DNA of 64,000 nucleotides. Source: Clusia tigrina (taxonomy: Eukaryota; Arthropoda; Insecta; Diptera; Clusiidae). The stretch's first letter is position 1; each line of letters opens with the position of its first letter. Shown here piece after piece: positions 24,830-37,261 of this stretch. The notes beneath the pieces were generated by a model. It worked only from the letters and a program-made list of their open reading frames with translations, was not told the DNA's origin and ran no database searches. Location: contig OV050032.1 in the NCBI GenBank assembly GCA_920105625.2, positions 6,489,129 through 6,553,128 on the forward strand, given 5' to 3'. Made by a program: the position numbers and the translations under genes.

Positions 24830-25250
24830 AAAGAGTCTGCTAGGGACATACCACCTAAAGAGATTCGAATCACTCATCAATCTCTAACATCATCAATCTA
24901 TAATAATCTTAGGATGATGACAGACCTACTCACAGGACACTGTAAACTGAACTCACATATGGTGAGAATGGGGATCACCTCGGAAGGCTTCTGCAGATTC
25001 TGTATGGAGGAAGAGGAGACGTCTTTGCATGTGTTGACAGAATGTTCGGCTCTCATGCACACCCGCAGGAAATACTTGGAATTGTTCCAGGGCTCTGCCA
25101 GTGATGTGAAACCTCTGGATTGAAAACTTGTTATCACGTTTATCCAGAGGATAGGACTCAAAGATGTACTTTGAACCTCTGATGGGGGGCACAATAGATC
25201 GAAAGGTCGCGGTGCTTAAATCCCCCCCTATACACAATAATAATAATACG
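24830..25250 (+). mobile_element. RNase H-type non-LTR retrotransposon 3' fragment nested in mariner
   Basis: The + strand reads LRMMTDLLTGHCKLNSHMVR, then a Cys/His knuckle FCRFCMEEEETSLHVLTECS and a KYLELFQGSASDVKPLD end, followed by a 3' tail ending in a short (AAT)n run (25,238-25,250). This is the extreme C-terminus of elements whose ORF2 carries RNase H. A GTTACG word occurs on both sides (about 24,823 and 25,251), a possible target-site duplication. A related copy is on the minus strand at 40,885-41,150. The fragment is 5'-truncated and non-functional. Confidence 0.82.
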
Positions 25251-25284
25251 TTACGATAAACGTTATATTCAACATAGTCTCATT

Positions 25285-26570
25285 TCAGAGCCCGAAACCG
25301 ATGAAGTCATCCAACATTTCTACAATTTTTCGATGCCCTTCAAATAATACGATTTCTCGAGCCCTCAAATAGGCGTTTGTTTCATCGATGACCTGTTCTT
25401 TCGACCCAAATCTCTTACCGTCGAGCCATTTCTTCATATTTAGAAACTGAAAATAGTCGCAGGAGGCTAAAGCTGGAGAATTTGCTAGATGAGGGAGCAA
25501 TTGGTAACCTAATTCACGCAATTGTGCCATTGCGATTGCGGACTTGTGCGTCGGTACATTGTCCAGGTGGAAGAGAACTTTTACGGTATTCGAATCAATC
25601 CAAGGACTCCGCATAATATGCGCCAGTGATCGTTTTACATTTTTCAAGGTACTCGATGTGAATGACTCCTTCCTCGCTCATACCAAAAAACTGTCGCCAT
25701 GTCTTGTTGTCGGACAAACCCACCTTGGCTTACTTCGGCTTCGATTTACCAGGACTCACGACTGTTCTATGGTCATTGGCTTGAAATCGGCGTCGTATCG
25801 ATCCAACAGCTCTGCATACATAATATGCGCCAGTGATCGTTTTACCCTTTTCAAGGTACCCGGTCATCAGTCTTTCGTAAATGACTCCTCGCTCATCCCA
25901 AAAAACTGTCGCCATGTCTTGTTGGCGGACAAACCTACCTTGGCTTTCTTCGTCTTCGATTCACCTGAGAAGTTCACTGTTTCGACTGTTCTATGGTCTC
26001 TGTTGTAATGAATTCATGTTGCATCCACGGTTACGCGACGGCCCAAACACCCTTTTGGATTGCCATTGAGCGTCGCCAAACACTCCTTGGAAGTTGTCAA
26101 ATGATTGCGTTTGTTGTCAATTGCGAAGAAATGGGGCACTCATCTTGGGGATAGCTCTTTCATATCCAAATATTTACCCCAAATTGAAATCACTGATCCA
26201 AGTGATAAGATTGCATTGATTCAGATTGCAATTGAACATCGCCAAACACTCCTTGGATGGAAGTTGTCGAACGACTGCATCTTTTATCAGTTGTGAGCAA
26301 ACGCGGCACTCATCGTGGGGATAGCTTTTGCACATCCAAATATTTATCCAAAATGGAAATGACTCATCCAGTTGATAAGCTTGCAGACTCTTCAAGTTCG
26401 CAGACCTTCACTCGAAGATCACCCAGTATCATATCGTGCTATTTTAACGACTTGTAGGCGACCAGAACGTTCTGCGTCACTTGTGCTGATACGACTGCAC
26501 CGAAATTGAGTAACCCAGTGGTGGGTGGATGGTTCCAATCGATGGTGAAGAGTCCCCATAATAGTTTTCA
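25285..26570 (-). pseudogene. Mariner transposase pseudogene (DD34D type)
   Basis: On the minus strand the N-terminal block near 26,460-26,520 reads QFRCSRISTSDAERSGR. Then WVPHFFAIDNKRNHLTTSKE and VTVDAT lie near 26,140-26,025, with the expected VDETW altered and followed by a stop. MATVFWDERGVIYERLMTGY lies near 25,915-25,855. The C-terminal part at 25,647-25,285 is open, with LFHLDNVPTHKSAIAMAQL and LPHLANSPALASCDYF. The last two catalytic aspartates (about 25,563 and 25,458) are separated by exactly 34 residues, the DD34D spacing of mariner. The family transposase is about 345 residues. Stops, frameshifts and two tandem internal duplications destroy this copy. Family assignment is secure; the subfamily was not determined. 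Confidence 0.88.
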
Positions 26571-26600
26571 AGCTTCTGTTTGGTTTGCGTGTTGGTGTTG

Positions 26601-26880
26601 TCGCCCAAAAAATAGTGTCTCCACGGGTCATAGTGTCTCCACCTTCAATGCTCACTGCAGCAGCTGTAAAGGCACACAGAAGATAGAAACAGTCGTACAC
26701 TTTGTTTGTAATGGCCCAGCCCTCATTCGCTTCAAGTATATCGGAGGTCCTTTTCGAGAGAGTCTGGGGATATTGCTCTCTAGTTTAGAACTTTCAGACC
26801 TCGGGCTGGTTGCAAAAGTATATTTCCATTTGTTTTCTCTTGAATTTGTTTTGAAATTTTTCTTTCCTGTCTTCTGACCC
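26601..26880 (+). mobile_element. RNase H-type non-LTR ORF2 C-terminal fragment
   Basis: The frame reads HCSSCKGTQKIETVVHFVCN, then GPALIRFKYIGGPF and ESLGILLSSLELSDLGL. This corresponds to the Cys/His knuckle (CxxC...EETVEHxLCxCPAL) and the following helical end of the same retroelement class seen at 28.0, 41.3 and 56.7 kb. It begins where the mariner relic stops, so either insertion or recombination joined them. Upstream domains are absent. Confidence 0.7.
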
Positions 26881-27068
26881 GTACTTCAATTGCGTTTAAT
26901 GAGGGCCAAAAACCCCCCGCCCCCATTGCCCGCTACGACCAACGAAAGCTTCAACTTAATTAAAATTAATAATGAACATTTTCCGAAGTAAAGTTTTAAT
27001 TGATTTCAATCTGGCTCTAATTGGACCCAGCGCGTCCGTAGGTGGAGACTTCTACGAATTAAGTCGCG

Positions 27069-27133
<65 letters not shown>

Positions 27134-27990
27134 AGAGAAACTGCTTACATGTGTGCAGCTCCTAAAGCAGGGGTGGGTGATTTGTTAGCTGGCTGCCTCG
27201 CTGAGAGAAAGCAGCACCAGTTGTAGTCATAAGGATATTTAATTTAATTTCGTTTCTTTTCTTTTATTATTCTGCATTAGTGGGCGTTTTCTTGTTGTTG
27301 TTTCAACCGTGCACAACTTTCTAATAATAATTCTTCGCTGCACTTTGAGTGTACTGGCGTTGTTTTCGTTGTTTTTGTTGTGTTCGTTGCTGTTGTTGTT
27401 ATTATTGTTATAGCTGTTATTATTGTTGTTGTAATTGAAACTTCTTTTTAACCAATTTATATTTACCACACTCGTACGTCTCTGTCTGCTTTAATTTGTA
27501 ATCAATTCAACGGCACTAAAATCTTCATAATATTAAACAAAAATAGAGAAAAAATATGACAAAAAACGTGAAAACTTGAAATTGAAGCTGAAGTCGAAGT
27601 CGATGTCGATGTCGATGTCGAAGCTGAAGAGCTTCGTTTCAGCTCGCTGGCTTGCTCTCTAATCGAGATGGTCTTGAATTACATTTAAGCGATATTTAGG
27701 TGCGGTTTTATTTTTCCATTTTCCCATTTTGTTTGCTTTGCGGAGTGTTTTGTACCGGGCGCAGCCGCAGTTGTAGTTTTTTTTTTATAGTTTTTTATTA
27801 GTTCAAATAAAAATAAATATAAAATCTAATGTTCCACAGTCGACAATGGAAATAGCTGTTAAAAAATGCTTTAGAATACGAACACTGCTGATAGGAGGCG
27901 GTGTATCGATTGCTTTTCATGGGTGGCATTCTGGAATCGTGAGCGTACTCAGCGGCTCAGATTGCGCAACATTTCTGCATGTTTACAAAC
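26881..27990. other. Unassigned stretch with simple repeats
   Basis: A nearly pure (CA)31 run lies at 27,069-27,130. GTT/ATT runs lie at 27,360-27,435 and GTCGAT hexamers at 27,595-27,625. No gene is recognised. Confidence 0.5.
27069..27130. repeat. (CA)n microsatellite
   Basis: An uninterrupted ACACAC run of about 62 bp is followed by GAGAGAGA. It is non-coding. Confidence 0.97.
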
Positions 27991-27999
27991 AATGTTGCT

Positions 28000-29160
28000 A
28001 AACATAAGTTTAAATGGCACTTATATTGAGTCTGTTTACCGACTTATCTCTCTTCCGGGCACCTACAAAAGAGATGTTCCACAGTCTAGTCCTACCCCTC
28101 ATCCTCACAACTTCTGCAGTGCTCATGAGAGAATACTCCCTGCCTCAGAACATGCCTTCCAATGACCGGTTATACAAGCCACGACCTTAGACACTCCCAC
28201 ACAACTCCTCTAACTTGCGGCTCAGACTGTTCAAGTACACGGTTTTAACATCAATATTTCCATGTAGAGACACTTTTATTCTACATACAAACCATCTTTT
28301 ATTCTATATGCAAACCATAAAAGATCAGGTTCAATCCGCTAAATCGCATAAGTCCCAAATCGCTAGAAATAGCGACTGCCATAAGTAACGACAGATATGA
28401 TGGAAGTGTCAAAAGAGGCGACATTCAGCCAGTTGGGGCTGAAGTATCGAAAGCCAGCACAATCTCACTGCATTACCGCATCGTTTGCTAATTGAACCAC
28501 TTCGAGAGTGAGAGGCAGAATGACTGGAGACTATTTGGAGACTGAGAGCATGCCTGCCGAATAGCCAATGATCGGTTATACAAGCCATGACCTTAGAGAT
28601 ATCTTCTCCCGACAGGCCAAGCAAGTCTCTAGATTGTCTCCTATCAAGTCGTTAAGCAAGTACCTTCGTCTGCTCAGGACCTATGTCAGGTACGACACCA
28701 TCCCTCAACTTCAGTGTACAGGTGGCAATTGGTATTTCAACCTCACATCTGTCCGTACACAGACGAAGGTTGGTGCCCCATCAGTGCGACAGTTCCCTTC
28801 TATATCTTTATGTCACAGAATCCATATTAGGCGTACCCTGAAAACGGCGCTGATATCATTTAGGGCTGCGAGGCAGTTCTGAGCAACCTTTGATTTCACT
28901 GCCACCGAGTTCATTGACTTGATGGCCGCCTGGCTATCCGAGTAGATATTTATAATGTCCTTGGTTAAGGCGTGGCTACTTAAGTAGACGTTAGAGGCAG
29001 AGGTGGAGTATATGGCTAGGACCTCTGCTTGATAAACACTGCAGTGGTCGGGGAGACGGCACGAAAGTTCCAGTTCTTTTGAGAACACTCCAAACCTGAC
29101 CTTATCCTCAGGATACTACTCTAACGCTGTAACTCTCTGTCACCGAAGAATAAGTCTATT
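28000..29160 (-). mobile_element. RNase H-type non-LTR relic with an internal duplicated segment
   Basis: On the minus strand, 29,088-28,813 reads as part of an RNase H domain: YQAEVLAI, then INIYSDSQAAIKSM (the SDSQAA block) and VRLIWIL. This continues at 28,800-28,545 with HKDIEGNC and ITDHWLFGRHALSL. A 350-bp segment (about 28,195-28,545) interrupts. The ITGHW sequence then restarts near 28,180, followed by the knuckle HEHCRSCEDEG and TVEHLFCRCP near 28,125-28,055. The words CATGCCTGCCGAATAGCCAA (or close variants) flank the segment on both sides. This C-terminal half of ORF2 is broken by frameshifts and stops. Confidence 0.8.
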
Positions 29161-29194
29161 AATTTCAATATTAATTTCACTAAATGGACGACGC

Positions 29195-29370
29195 TCAGGA
29201 GACGACACTGACGACGGAAACACTGTGTATATATATATATATAGTGTGTGGACTGAGATATCGGCAGAAACGCATTATTTGTGATATTATAATGCGTTTC
29301 TGCCGATATCTCAGTTCACATACTATATATATATATACAAAGTGTTTTCGTCGTCAGTGTCATCTCCTGA
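29195..29370. repeat. Long inverted repeat (hairpin) of about 82-bp arms
   Basis: The left arm 29,195-29,278 and right arm 29,289-29,370 are reverse complements with only a handful of mismatches, separated by about 10 nt. The outer part contains GACACTGACGACG-type sequence, the middle a (TA)n run and the inner part GATATCGGCAGAAACGCATT. It could be a foldback/MITE-type element or a hairpin RNA source. No flanking target duplication was identified. Confidence 0.9.
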
Positions 29371-29498
29371 CCTGATTTAGCATTACCGCGCTCTGCCTGC
29401 ATGTGAGTTCTGTTGTTTTCCTTAACCGTTTAAAATTCAAGTGGTTTAAATAGTCTTTGGTCTGAGAATCAGAATCAGTATACAAATGAAGGACACGC

Positions 29499-29862
29499 CC
29501 TTCGCTCATCTACAATATAGTTTTTACTAGGGATCCGCAAAAGGATACCCCCTTCGCTCATCTACAATGTAGTTTCTACTAGGGATCCGCAAAAGGATAC
29601 CCCCTCCGCTCATCTACAATATAGTTTCTACTAGGGATCCGCAAAAGGATACCCCCTTCGCTCATCTACAATATAGTTTTTACTAATGATCCGCAAAAGG
29701 ATACCCCCTTCGCTCATCTACAAGACAGTTTCTATTAGGCATCCGTAAAAGGATACCCCCTTCGCTCATCTACAATATAGTTTCTATTAGGCATCCGTAA
29801 AAGGATACCCCCTTCGCTCATCTACAATATAGTTTCTATTAGGCATCCGTAAAAGGATACAC
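29499..29862. repeat. 52-bp tandem repeat, seven copies
   Basis: TTCGCTCATCTACAATATAG recurs at 29501, 29553 (variant), 29605 (variant), 29657, 29709 (variant), 29761 and 29813, exactly every 52 bp. Each is followed by GATCCGCAAAAGGATACCCC or a GCATCCGTAAAAGGATACCC variant. The first three or four units carry the GATCCGC form and the last three the CATCCGT form, so variants spread locally. Confidence 0.95.
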
Positions 29863-32655
29863 CATTGAACAAGTTCTTTCAACGTATATTCGCATCCATA
29901 ATTAGCTCGTTTCAACTTTACTGACATGCAACTCGAACCAAACACAGCACATTTGACCAAATGAACACTTGAGAGCTTCCGTTGTCGAGTCACTGATGCT
30001 GCAGAAGATGGAGAATCCACCACATAGGCTGCCCGCAAAGCTTTGGGCTAGCTGAAGCCACCCTCCATTTCAAGTGGGAATATTTGACCGCCAGTGAACA
30101 AGCAGGAAATGAGTGTGATTCTCATGCAATTGTTGTTGTTGTGGATCTGCCGAGCTCTAAACTTTTGGGCATCTCCGGGTGAGACCTTATTGCGCTTTGG
30201 TGGCAAAATTTGCTCTAGTTTAAGCTGATGTTCTGGTCGAGAGTCTTAGCATAATATCTCAAATTCCTTGCCCACTTACCACACCTCCATACATAACAAT
30301 GCCTCCAGTTGTAGCATTTCTTAACCGATTGTTGGTTTCTGAACGAGGCAACAAATTAACACGGGAGAAATCGTGTGCGTAATGTATGAACTGCCACGCC
30401 CACTTATGGGTATAGTGTATCACGTTGTCCGTTCATCGTAGCTCCAGTCTGCTGTGCCTGTTTCTGCTTAGCTTGGTTTGGCAATTCGAAGCGGCGCTCG
30501 TGCTCTGCAGTGCCCACATTTGATTGATACGCATACGCGCGTGCGTGCGTGCCTGCGTGTGGCTTGCTCCGTCACACGCAAGCACACGCACATACACGTC
30601 CAGACACGACAATTGCATGCATGCTGCATTGTGAAACATTTGTTTAGATGCACAATTACTGTAAGCGCTGCAGCCAGCCCGGTCGCATGTGGGTTGCTTT
30701 GCTTGCCTGTCTGCTGCCGGGCTGTTTGGCTTTCCTCTGGTTTTGGGCGTACCTGGCCTTTGGATATATGCGAGTATACCATGTACTCGTCTCGCATACA
30801 CGTAGATAATGCATTTGGAAGCTATAATCGTCGATACCACCTTCAGCCCGATATCGATTGCCAATTTTCGCATTTACGCAGTCGGCGAATTGAATTTCTC
30901 AAGATTTTTCCAGTGGTTTTTCCTCGTATTCGTTTGTTGCATGTTCAGTGTTTTTCGGAAATTGCGCCACTTCTATAACTAATTTTACAAATCGGTTGTA
31001 CTTCCTAAAATGCGTGGGCAGTCGACGCCGCCGCAGCTGCAGCAGCCTCAGACATCGCCACAGCCACAGCCATCGCCATCGCCATCGCCATCGCCACCAG
31101 CCATGCACATGGAAAACCGTTTGCTTGTAACTGTAAATTATTTCTGTGCTTACGAGTCGTTTTTGGGATGGTTAATTGCTATTTTCCCAAAGTTCGTTTA
31201 TAATAATTTAAAATAATTATGCGGCCTCACCTACGCAAACTGTGGGTCGGTCTGTTTGTGTGTGTGTGTGCATGATTGTGGCTGTGGCAAGTCAAGAGGG
31301 CCGCTTACTCAGCTCGTCTTTCGACGTAAGCAGATCCTTCACACATCGTCGTATATGATTGAACTATTAGCATAGGCTAGCAGCACACCTTCCACTCTGC
31401 TGAAAGTGTATGTTTAAGGCTCCAAGTATCTAATATATCCCCTTGCGGAACCTCTTCCACACCAACCTTGCCAGTTTCTGTCCACCAGTGAAATTGCATC
31501 ATTTGCCGCGTGTACTGTTGCATAATTCGCGTTACTTATACGCCTCAGTGTGCAAAATTTGCGTTTTCATTTTCATTGCCAAGTGGCGTTGCAACCTTTA
31601 CATGCCATCACGACTTCTCTGGTATGGATTGTTGCTGTTGTTGTGGTTGTTGTTGCTGTGATGTGTACTTAATATGTAATTTACGTTGACTGCAATGCCA
31701 CTCGTGCCCAGTGTGTTGTGTGCAAACTTCCACATGTGATTTTGAATCTGGAAAACACTTGAGTATCGCATGTTTACCCCAAAATAGCAATGAAAAACCG
31801 GTCAGTGGTTCAGAAATTGGGAAAGTACGAATTTAACTGACTAATTGGAATTTTCGTATAATTAGTAAATTAGTCTGTAAGGCTACAGAACAACGAGATG
31901 CTAACTACCCCATGCTCCATGGCCGACACTGCGACCTAAAAGATCTTTTGTGCCATACTACTCTTGTCATTAATGATCCATGTGATCACAACTGTCCGAT
32001 CTACTATGTCGACACCAGTGCGACAGATACAATTTTTTACTGGGTCAATATCTGAGTACTTTGCAGCAGTTATTTTAAGTCTATGAATCATTTGAAGGCT
32101 CGCTTGTAATAGTCTCAAAATTGAACTACTCAGTGTGACTGCTGAGACTGCGGCATGTTTAGAGGCAGAGTCATTTAATATGGCTATGAGAATGCATCAT
32201 CACTTTTTCTATCAAATGCAAAAGAGTCTTCATTCATTTAAAGTACACCGAGGTCCTTCTATTGCTGAACATGTTTCTCTTTTCTGGATTATAATTGCAT
32301 TTTCTTGTTGGAACGATCGGCGTTGAGGACACTTTTTAGTTGGAAATTGATCGTTTTTCTTCAATATTTCGAATGAAGTACATTTGAAGTGGTAATTTTG
32401 AAATTTAGAGACTAGCAAAGCCAGAATTTTGTGGATATCAGATACTGATCCATGTAAACACTTTTTATACCTCCCAAAAATGGCGTATGAAAGGACTTTA
32501 TTTTATATGCCTTATTCATTCAGCGTACTCCTGATCAGTATTGGGCACTAAACATGTTTAAGAAGCCCTCAAGAAGAAGATTAAGAACGTCTTATTCAAC
32601 ACCTCGAGTATATAATAAACTTAGTCAGAGTCACAAACTCCGTAGTGCGTGGAAT
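29863..32655. other. Unassigned stretch
   Basis: GCGTGC-type runs lie near 30,535-30,560. A CCATCG hexamer run at 31,055-31,100 makes a proline/serine-rich frame that looks accidental. GTTGTT runs lie near 31,630. I recognise no protein family. It could be intronic. Confidence 0.4.
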
Positions 32656-35395
32656 CCATTCATTTCATACGTCCATCCGTCTATTTCATATGTCCATCCG
32701 TCTATTTCATAGGTCCATCCGTCTATTTCATAGGTCCATCCGTCTATTTCATAGGTCCATCCGTCTATTTCATAGGTCCATCCATATAATTCATGCGTCC
32801 ATCCATATATACATACATCCATCTATACATCTATAAATCCATTAATCTATGCATCTGTCCATCCATCTTTAAATCTCTGAATTTTTTCCATAGGGCCATC
32901 CAACTATTAGATAGATCTATCCATCTATTTCATACTTCTATCCATATATACATACATCTATCCATACATCCATCCATTTATACATCCATCCATCCATCTG
33001 TACATCCATCCATCTATACATCCATCCATCTATACATCCATCCATTCATACATTCATCCATATATTTCACACATCCATCCATCTTTTTCATACGTCCATC
33101 CATATATACATGCATCCATCTATATATCCATCCATCCATCCATGTATCCATCCATCCATCCATTCATCCATCCATCCATCCATCCATCTATCTATCTATC
33201 TATCTATCTATCCATCCATCCATTCATCCATTTATCTATTCATCCATTCATCCATCCATCCATCCATCCATCCATCCATCCATCCATATATACATCCATT
33301 CATATATACATCCATTCATCAGCAGTGTACATCTATTCATCCATCCATCCATCCATCTATACATCCATCCATATATACATCCATTCATATATACATCCAT
33401 TCATCTATAAATCTATCCAACTATACATCCATCCATCAGCAGTGTACATCTATCCATCTATCCATCTATAAATCTATCAATCTATACATCAATACATCCA
33501 TCCATCCATCCATCCATCTATCCATACATCCATACATACATTCATACATCAATTCATCCATCTATACATCCATCCATCTATGCATTCATCCATCTATACA
33601 TCCATCCATCTATACATCCATCCATCAGTAGTGTACATCTATCCTTCTGTACATCCAACAATCTATACATCCATCCATCCATCCATACATCCATCCATAC
33701 ATCCATCCATCAATCTGTACATCCATCCATACATCCATCCATCCATCCATCCATCCATTCATCCATCCATCCATCCATTTATCCATCCATCCATCCATCC
33801 ATCCATCTATATATCCATCCATCTTTACATCCATCCATCAGCAGTGTAAACCTCTCCATCTGTACATCCATCCATCTATACATCCATCCATACATCCATC
33901 CATCCATCCATCCATCCATCCATCCATCCATTCATCCATCCATCCATCCATCCATTCATCCATCCATCCATCCATCCATCCATCCATCCATCTATACATC
34001 CATCCATCTTTACATCCATCCATCAGCAGTGTAAACCTCTCCATCTGTACATCAATCCATCTATACATCCATCCATACATCCATCCATCCATGCATCCAT
34101 CCATCTGTACATCCATCCATCAGCGGTGTACATCTATCCTTCTGTACATCCAACAATCTATACATCCATCCATCCATCCATACATCCATCCATACATCCA
34201 TCCATCAATCTGTACATCCATCCATACATCCATCCATCCATCCATCCATCCATCCATTCATCCATCCATCCATCCATTTATCCATCCATCCATCCATCCA
34301 TCTATATATCCATCCATCTTTACATCCATCCATCAGCAGTGTAAACCTCTCCATCTGTACATCCATCCATCTATACATCCATCCATACATCCATCCATCC
34401 ATCCATCCATCCATCCATCCATCCATCCATCCATCCATTCATCCATCCATCCATCCATCCATCCATCTATACATCCATCCATCTTTACATCCATCCATCA
34501 GCAGTGTAAACCTCTCCATCTGTACATCTATCCATCTATACATCCATCCATACATCCATCCATCCATGCATCCATCCATCTGTACATTCATCCATCAGCG
34601 GTGTACATCTATCCTTCTGTACATCCAACAATCTATACATCCATCCATCCATGCATACATCCATCCATACATCCATCCATCAATCTGTACATCCATCCAT
34701 ACATCCATCCATCCATCCATCCATCCATCCATCCATTCATCCATCCATCCATTTATCCATCCATCCATCCATCCATCCATCCATCCATCTATATATCCAT
34801 CCATCTTTACATCCATCCATCAGCAGTGTAAACCTCTCCATCTGTACATCCATCCATCTATACATCCATCCATCCATCCATCCATCCATCCATCCATCCA
34901 TCCATCCATCCATTCATCCATCCATCCATCCATCCATTCATCTATACATCCATCCATCCATCTTTACATCCATCCATCAGCAGTGTAAACCTCTCCATCT
35001 GTACATCCATCCATCTATACATCCATCCATACATCCATCTATCCATGCATCCATCCATCTGTACATCCATCCATCTGTACATCCATCCATCCATACATCC
35101 ATCCATCCATCCATCCATCCATACATCCATCCATCCATCCATCCATCCATCCATCTGTACATCCATCCATCTGTACATCCATCCATCCATACATCCATCC
35201 ATACATCCATCCATACATCCATCCATCCATCTTTACATCCATCCATTCATCCATCCATTCGTCCATCCATTCATCCATTCATCCATATGTACCTCCATCC
35301 ATCCATACATCCATTCATCCATCCATCAGCAGTGTACATCGATCCATCTATGCATCCATCCACCCATCTATACATCCTTCTCATATTCCCACCCT
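32656..35395. repeat. ATCC-type satellite with higher-order structure
   Basis: A leading block (32,665-32,790) repeats a 21-bp unit around CATCCGTCTATTTCATAGGT. The main part is built of CATC tetramers with regular TATACATC and TGTACATC interruptions. Marker words such as CAGCAGTGTAAACCTCTCC occur at about 33,840, 34,026, 34,335, 34,500, 34,820 and 34,978. AGCGGTGTACATCTATCCTT recurs at about 34,122 and 34,597, with a diverged version near 33,629. This gives a higher-order period near 475-490 bp. Long Ile/His/Pro/Ser open frames on + and Met/Asp/Gly/Trp frames on - are by-products. Confidence 0.95.
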
Positions 35396-37260
35396 TATAA
35401 GCGCGATCCTTGAGTGACATGCGAGTATGCTTCCGAACCAGGGAAATCCCTTCCCATTCCAGCTGTCAACCAATTACAATGAAACCAACAATAAGAAGAG
35501 ACAGAGATTCTCAGGTCGGCAGGCATTTAAGAGTTCTATTGTGCTGTTCAAACTCATACACATGCACTCAATCACTCACACACTCACACACCCACAGACT
35601 CACGCTCACACTACTCGCTCGGTCACATGTACTTAGGTACGTGATGCAGATGAAGATAAGCCATAAAACAGCCAAGTTAATTTGGAAAAGTAAATAAAAC
35701 AAATTTTTTCATGTCTTAGTAATTAATTAAACAAATTTTCCAGCAATACAAGAAATTTGCTGCCCCTGCCTCTCCGCCTGATTGCACAGCTCCAGGCAGT
35801 GCCGCCGCCTTGCATTGCTCAAACTTTTGCTTTGAATTCGGCTCTGACTGGGGATGTTGGCCAATTGCTGGCAATCTGTTCCGGTGTTATGTTGCGAATG
35901 GCAAGAACATAAACATAATGAAAAACCTCAAAAACAGCAACAACAAAAACAACAACAAGAGCTGCAAAATCCTCGGCAACAATTGGCAATGCGATATGGC
36001 ACGTAAGCTTAGAGTGTCTACCACCAACCAAGCAGCTATCTACTCAGCCACTCAGCCAACCATTCAGCCAACCATTCAGGCAGTCAAGCAGCCAGGCAAC
36101 GGCAACAGCAACAGCAAAGCCCGGCCTGCTCGCGCACTTCAAACCGAATCCGCTTGTCGAACATGGCAGCGAAAATTTGTTAAATTTTGAATTATTGCAA
36201 ATGACCTTTTGACTGTAATTATACGTGTAATTAAAATTGAATTGCAAAGAAACACAAACGAAAACATCGACATTAATAGATACAGAAACATAAACAGAAA
36301 CAGAAACAGAAACAGAAACATGCATAAAAACGAGTGGCAATATGCACCACCGTAGACGGCGGCGGCGGCGGCGGTTGTTTGGTGGAACTGGGGACGCCAT
36401 CAACGAGCTGCCAGCCGGGCGGCCAGCGAGTGCAGTCATTGCCAAGTGAAGACAAGCGGAGTCAGGCCAAGCTCAGTTCGATGCAGTTCAGCTCTTCTCC
36501 TCTCCTCGCCTCTCCATTGAGCGCAGAAAGTTTCTCATGCTGCTCGTCGCCTCGTCCTCGTCCTCGCTACGCTTCACTGTGCTGCAGCAGCTGGCGTACG
36601 AAATTTATGACTTCAGTTTTGCCACTTGTGCAAAATTTACAACAACGAAGCGAACAAAAATTGAAATACAATCTAAAATATTATGTTAACCTTTGACACG
36701 AAAACGGAAACTGAGTTCGAATCTTAATCCGAATCCGAATCGGAAACTGAAACTGTATCTGCAACGAAAGCAATTGTGGCATGAATTCAAAACTTGCCAC
36801 AATCACACAAGAAAAATGGGGAAGAAACGCAAATGGAAATTAAAGTGCCAGTTCCGACGGCTCTGAGAGGGGTGCAGAAACCACCTCAGCAGCGGACGAA
36901 AATTTTAATAAACTGTACAAATGTCGCTGCTGATGGTGCAGGCGCCAAGGGTGGTGAGGGTGGTGGGTTTGGTTGTTGGTATTCGGACCATAAAAAGCGC
37001 GATCTGGCCGAAACTGGTAATTTCATTTCTTTGTTGAGGTTGTTGTTGGTGTTGCAACAGTTATCAAGAGCATATCATCATCATCATCATCAGCAGCAGC
37101 AACGCTGCCCAGCTGGATTGCTCAAAGAAACAATGATAATAAAAAATATTTAAATAAAATAAAATTAAACAACAAAAAGCAAAAAAAACAACGCAAACAC
37201 TCAACAAAGAAATTTGTGAAAATTTCAAATTCAATGCTCGTTGGTTTCTTTTTCTGCTGA
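35396..37260. other. Unassigned stretch with opa-like and hexamer runs
   Basis: CACTCACACA runs lie at 35,570-35,600. AACAACAAAAAC runs lie near 35,935-35,960. An AAACAG hexamer run is at 36,290-36,320 and a CGGCGG run near 36,357-36,373. CATCATCAT followed by CAGCAGCAG lies near 37,075-37,100. No gene or transposon domain is recognised. Confidence 0.4.
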
Positions 37261-37261
37261 A

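Larger units (their letters stand above)
24738..26600 (-). mobile_element. Mariner element relic with a nested non-LTR fragment and internal duplications
   Basis: A mariner terminal repeat (ACGAGGGTGGGTCAATAAG) lies at 24,739-24,757. It marks the 3' end of a minus-strand element. The transposase relic runs from about 26,570 down to 25,285. A non-LTR fragment (about 24,830-25,250) interrupts the 3' non-coding part. Two internal segments, at 25,650-25,990 and 26,120-26,400, are partly duplicated in tandem with offsets of about 216 and 172 bp. The 5' terminal repeat was not found; near 26,600 the sequence changes to a + strand non-LTR fragment. The element cannot be autonomous. Confidence 0.85.

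Noticed and set aside
24413..24830. Extension of the 24.83-kb retroelement frame upstream to 24,413
   Set aside because: The open frame continues, but it crosses the mariner terminal repeat and shows no retroelement similarity before about 24,870.
31010..31216. Proline-rich small protein starting MRGQSTPPQ
   Set aside because: It is mostly CCATCG hexamer translation followed by unrelated AT-rich sequence, with no supporting splice or promoter signals.
33110..35400. Long Ile/His/Pro/Ser and Met/Asp/Gly/Trp open frames
   Set aside because: They are translations of the ATCC tetranucleotide satellite in different frames, with no recognisable domain or start context.
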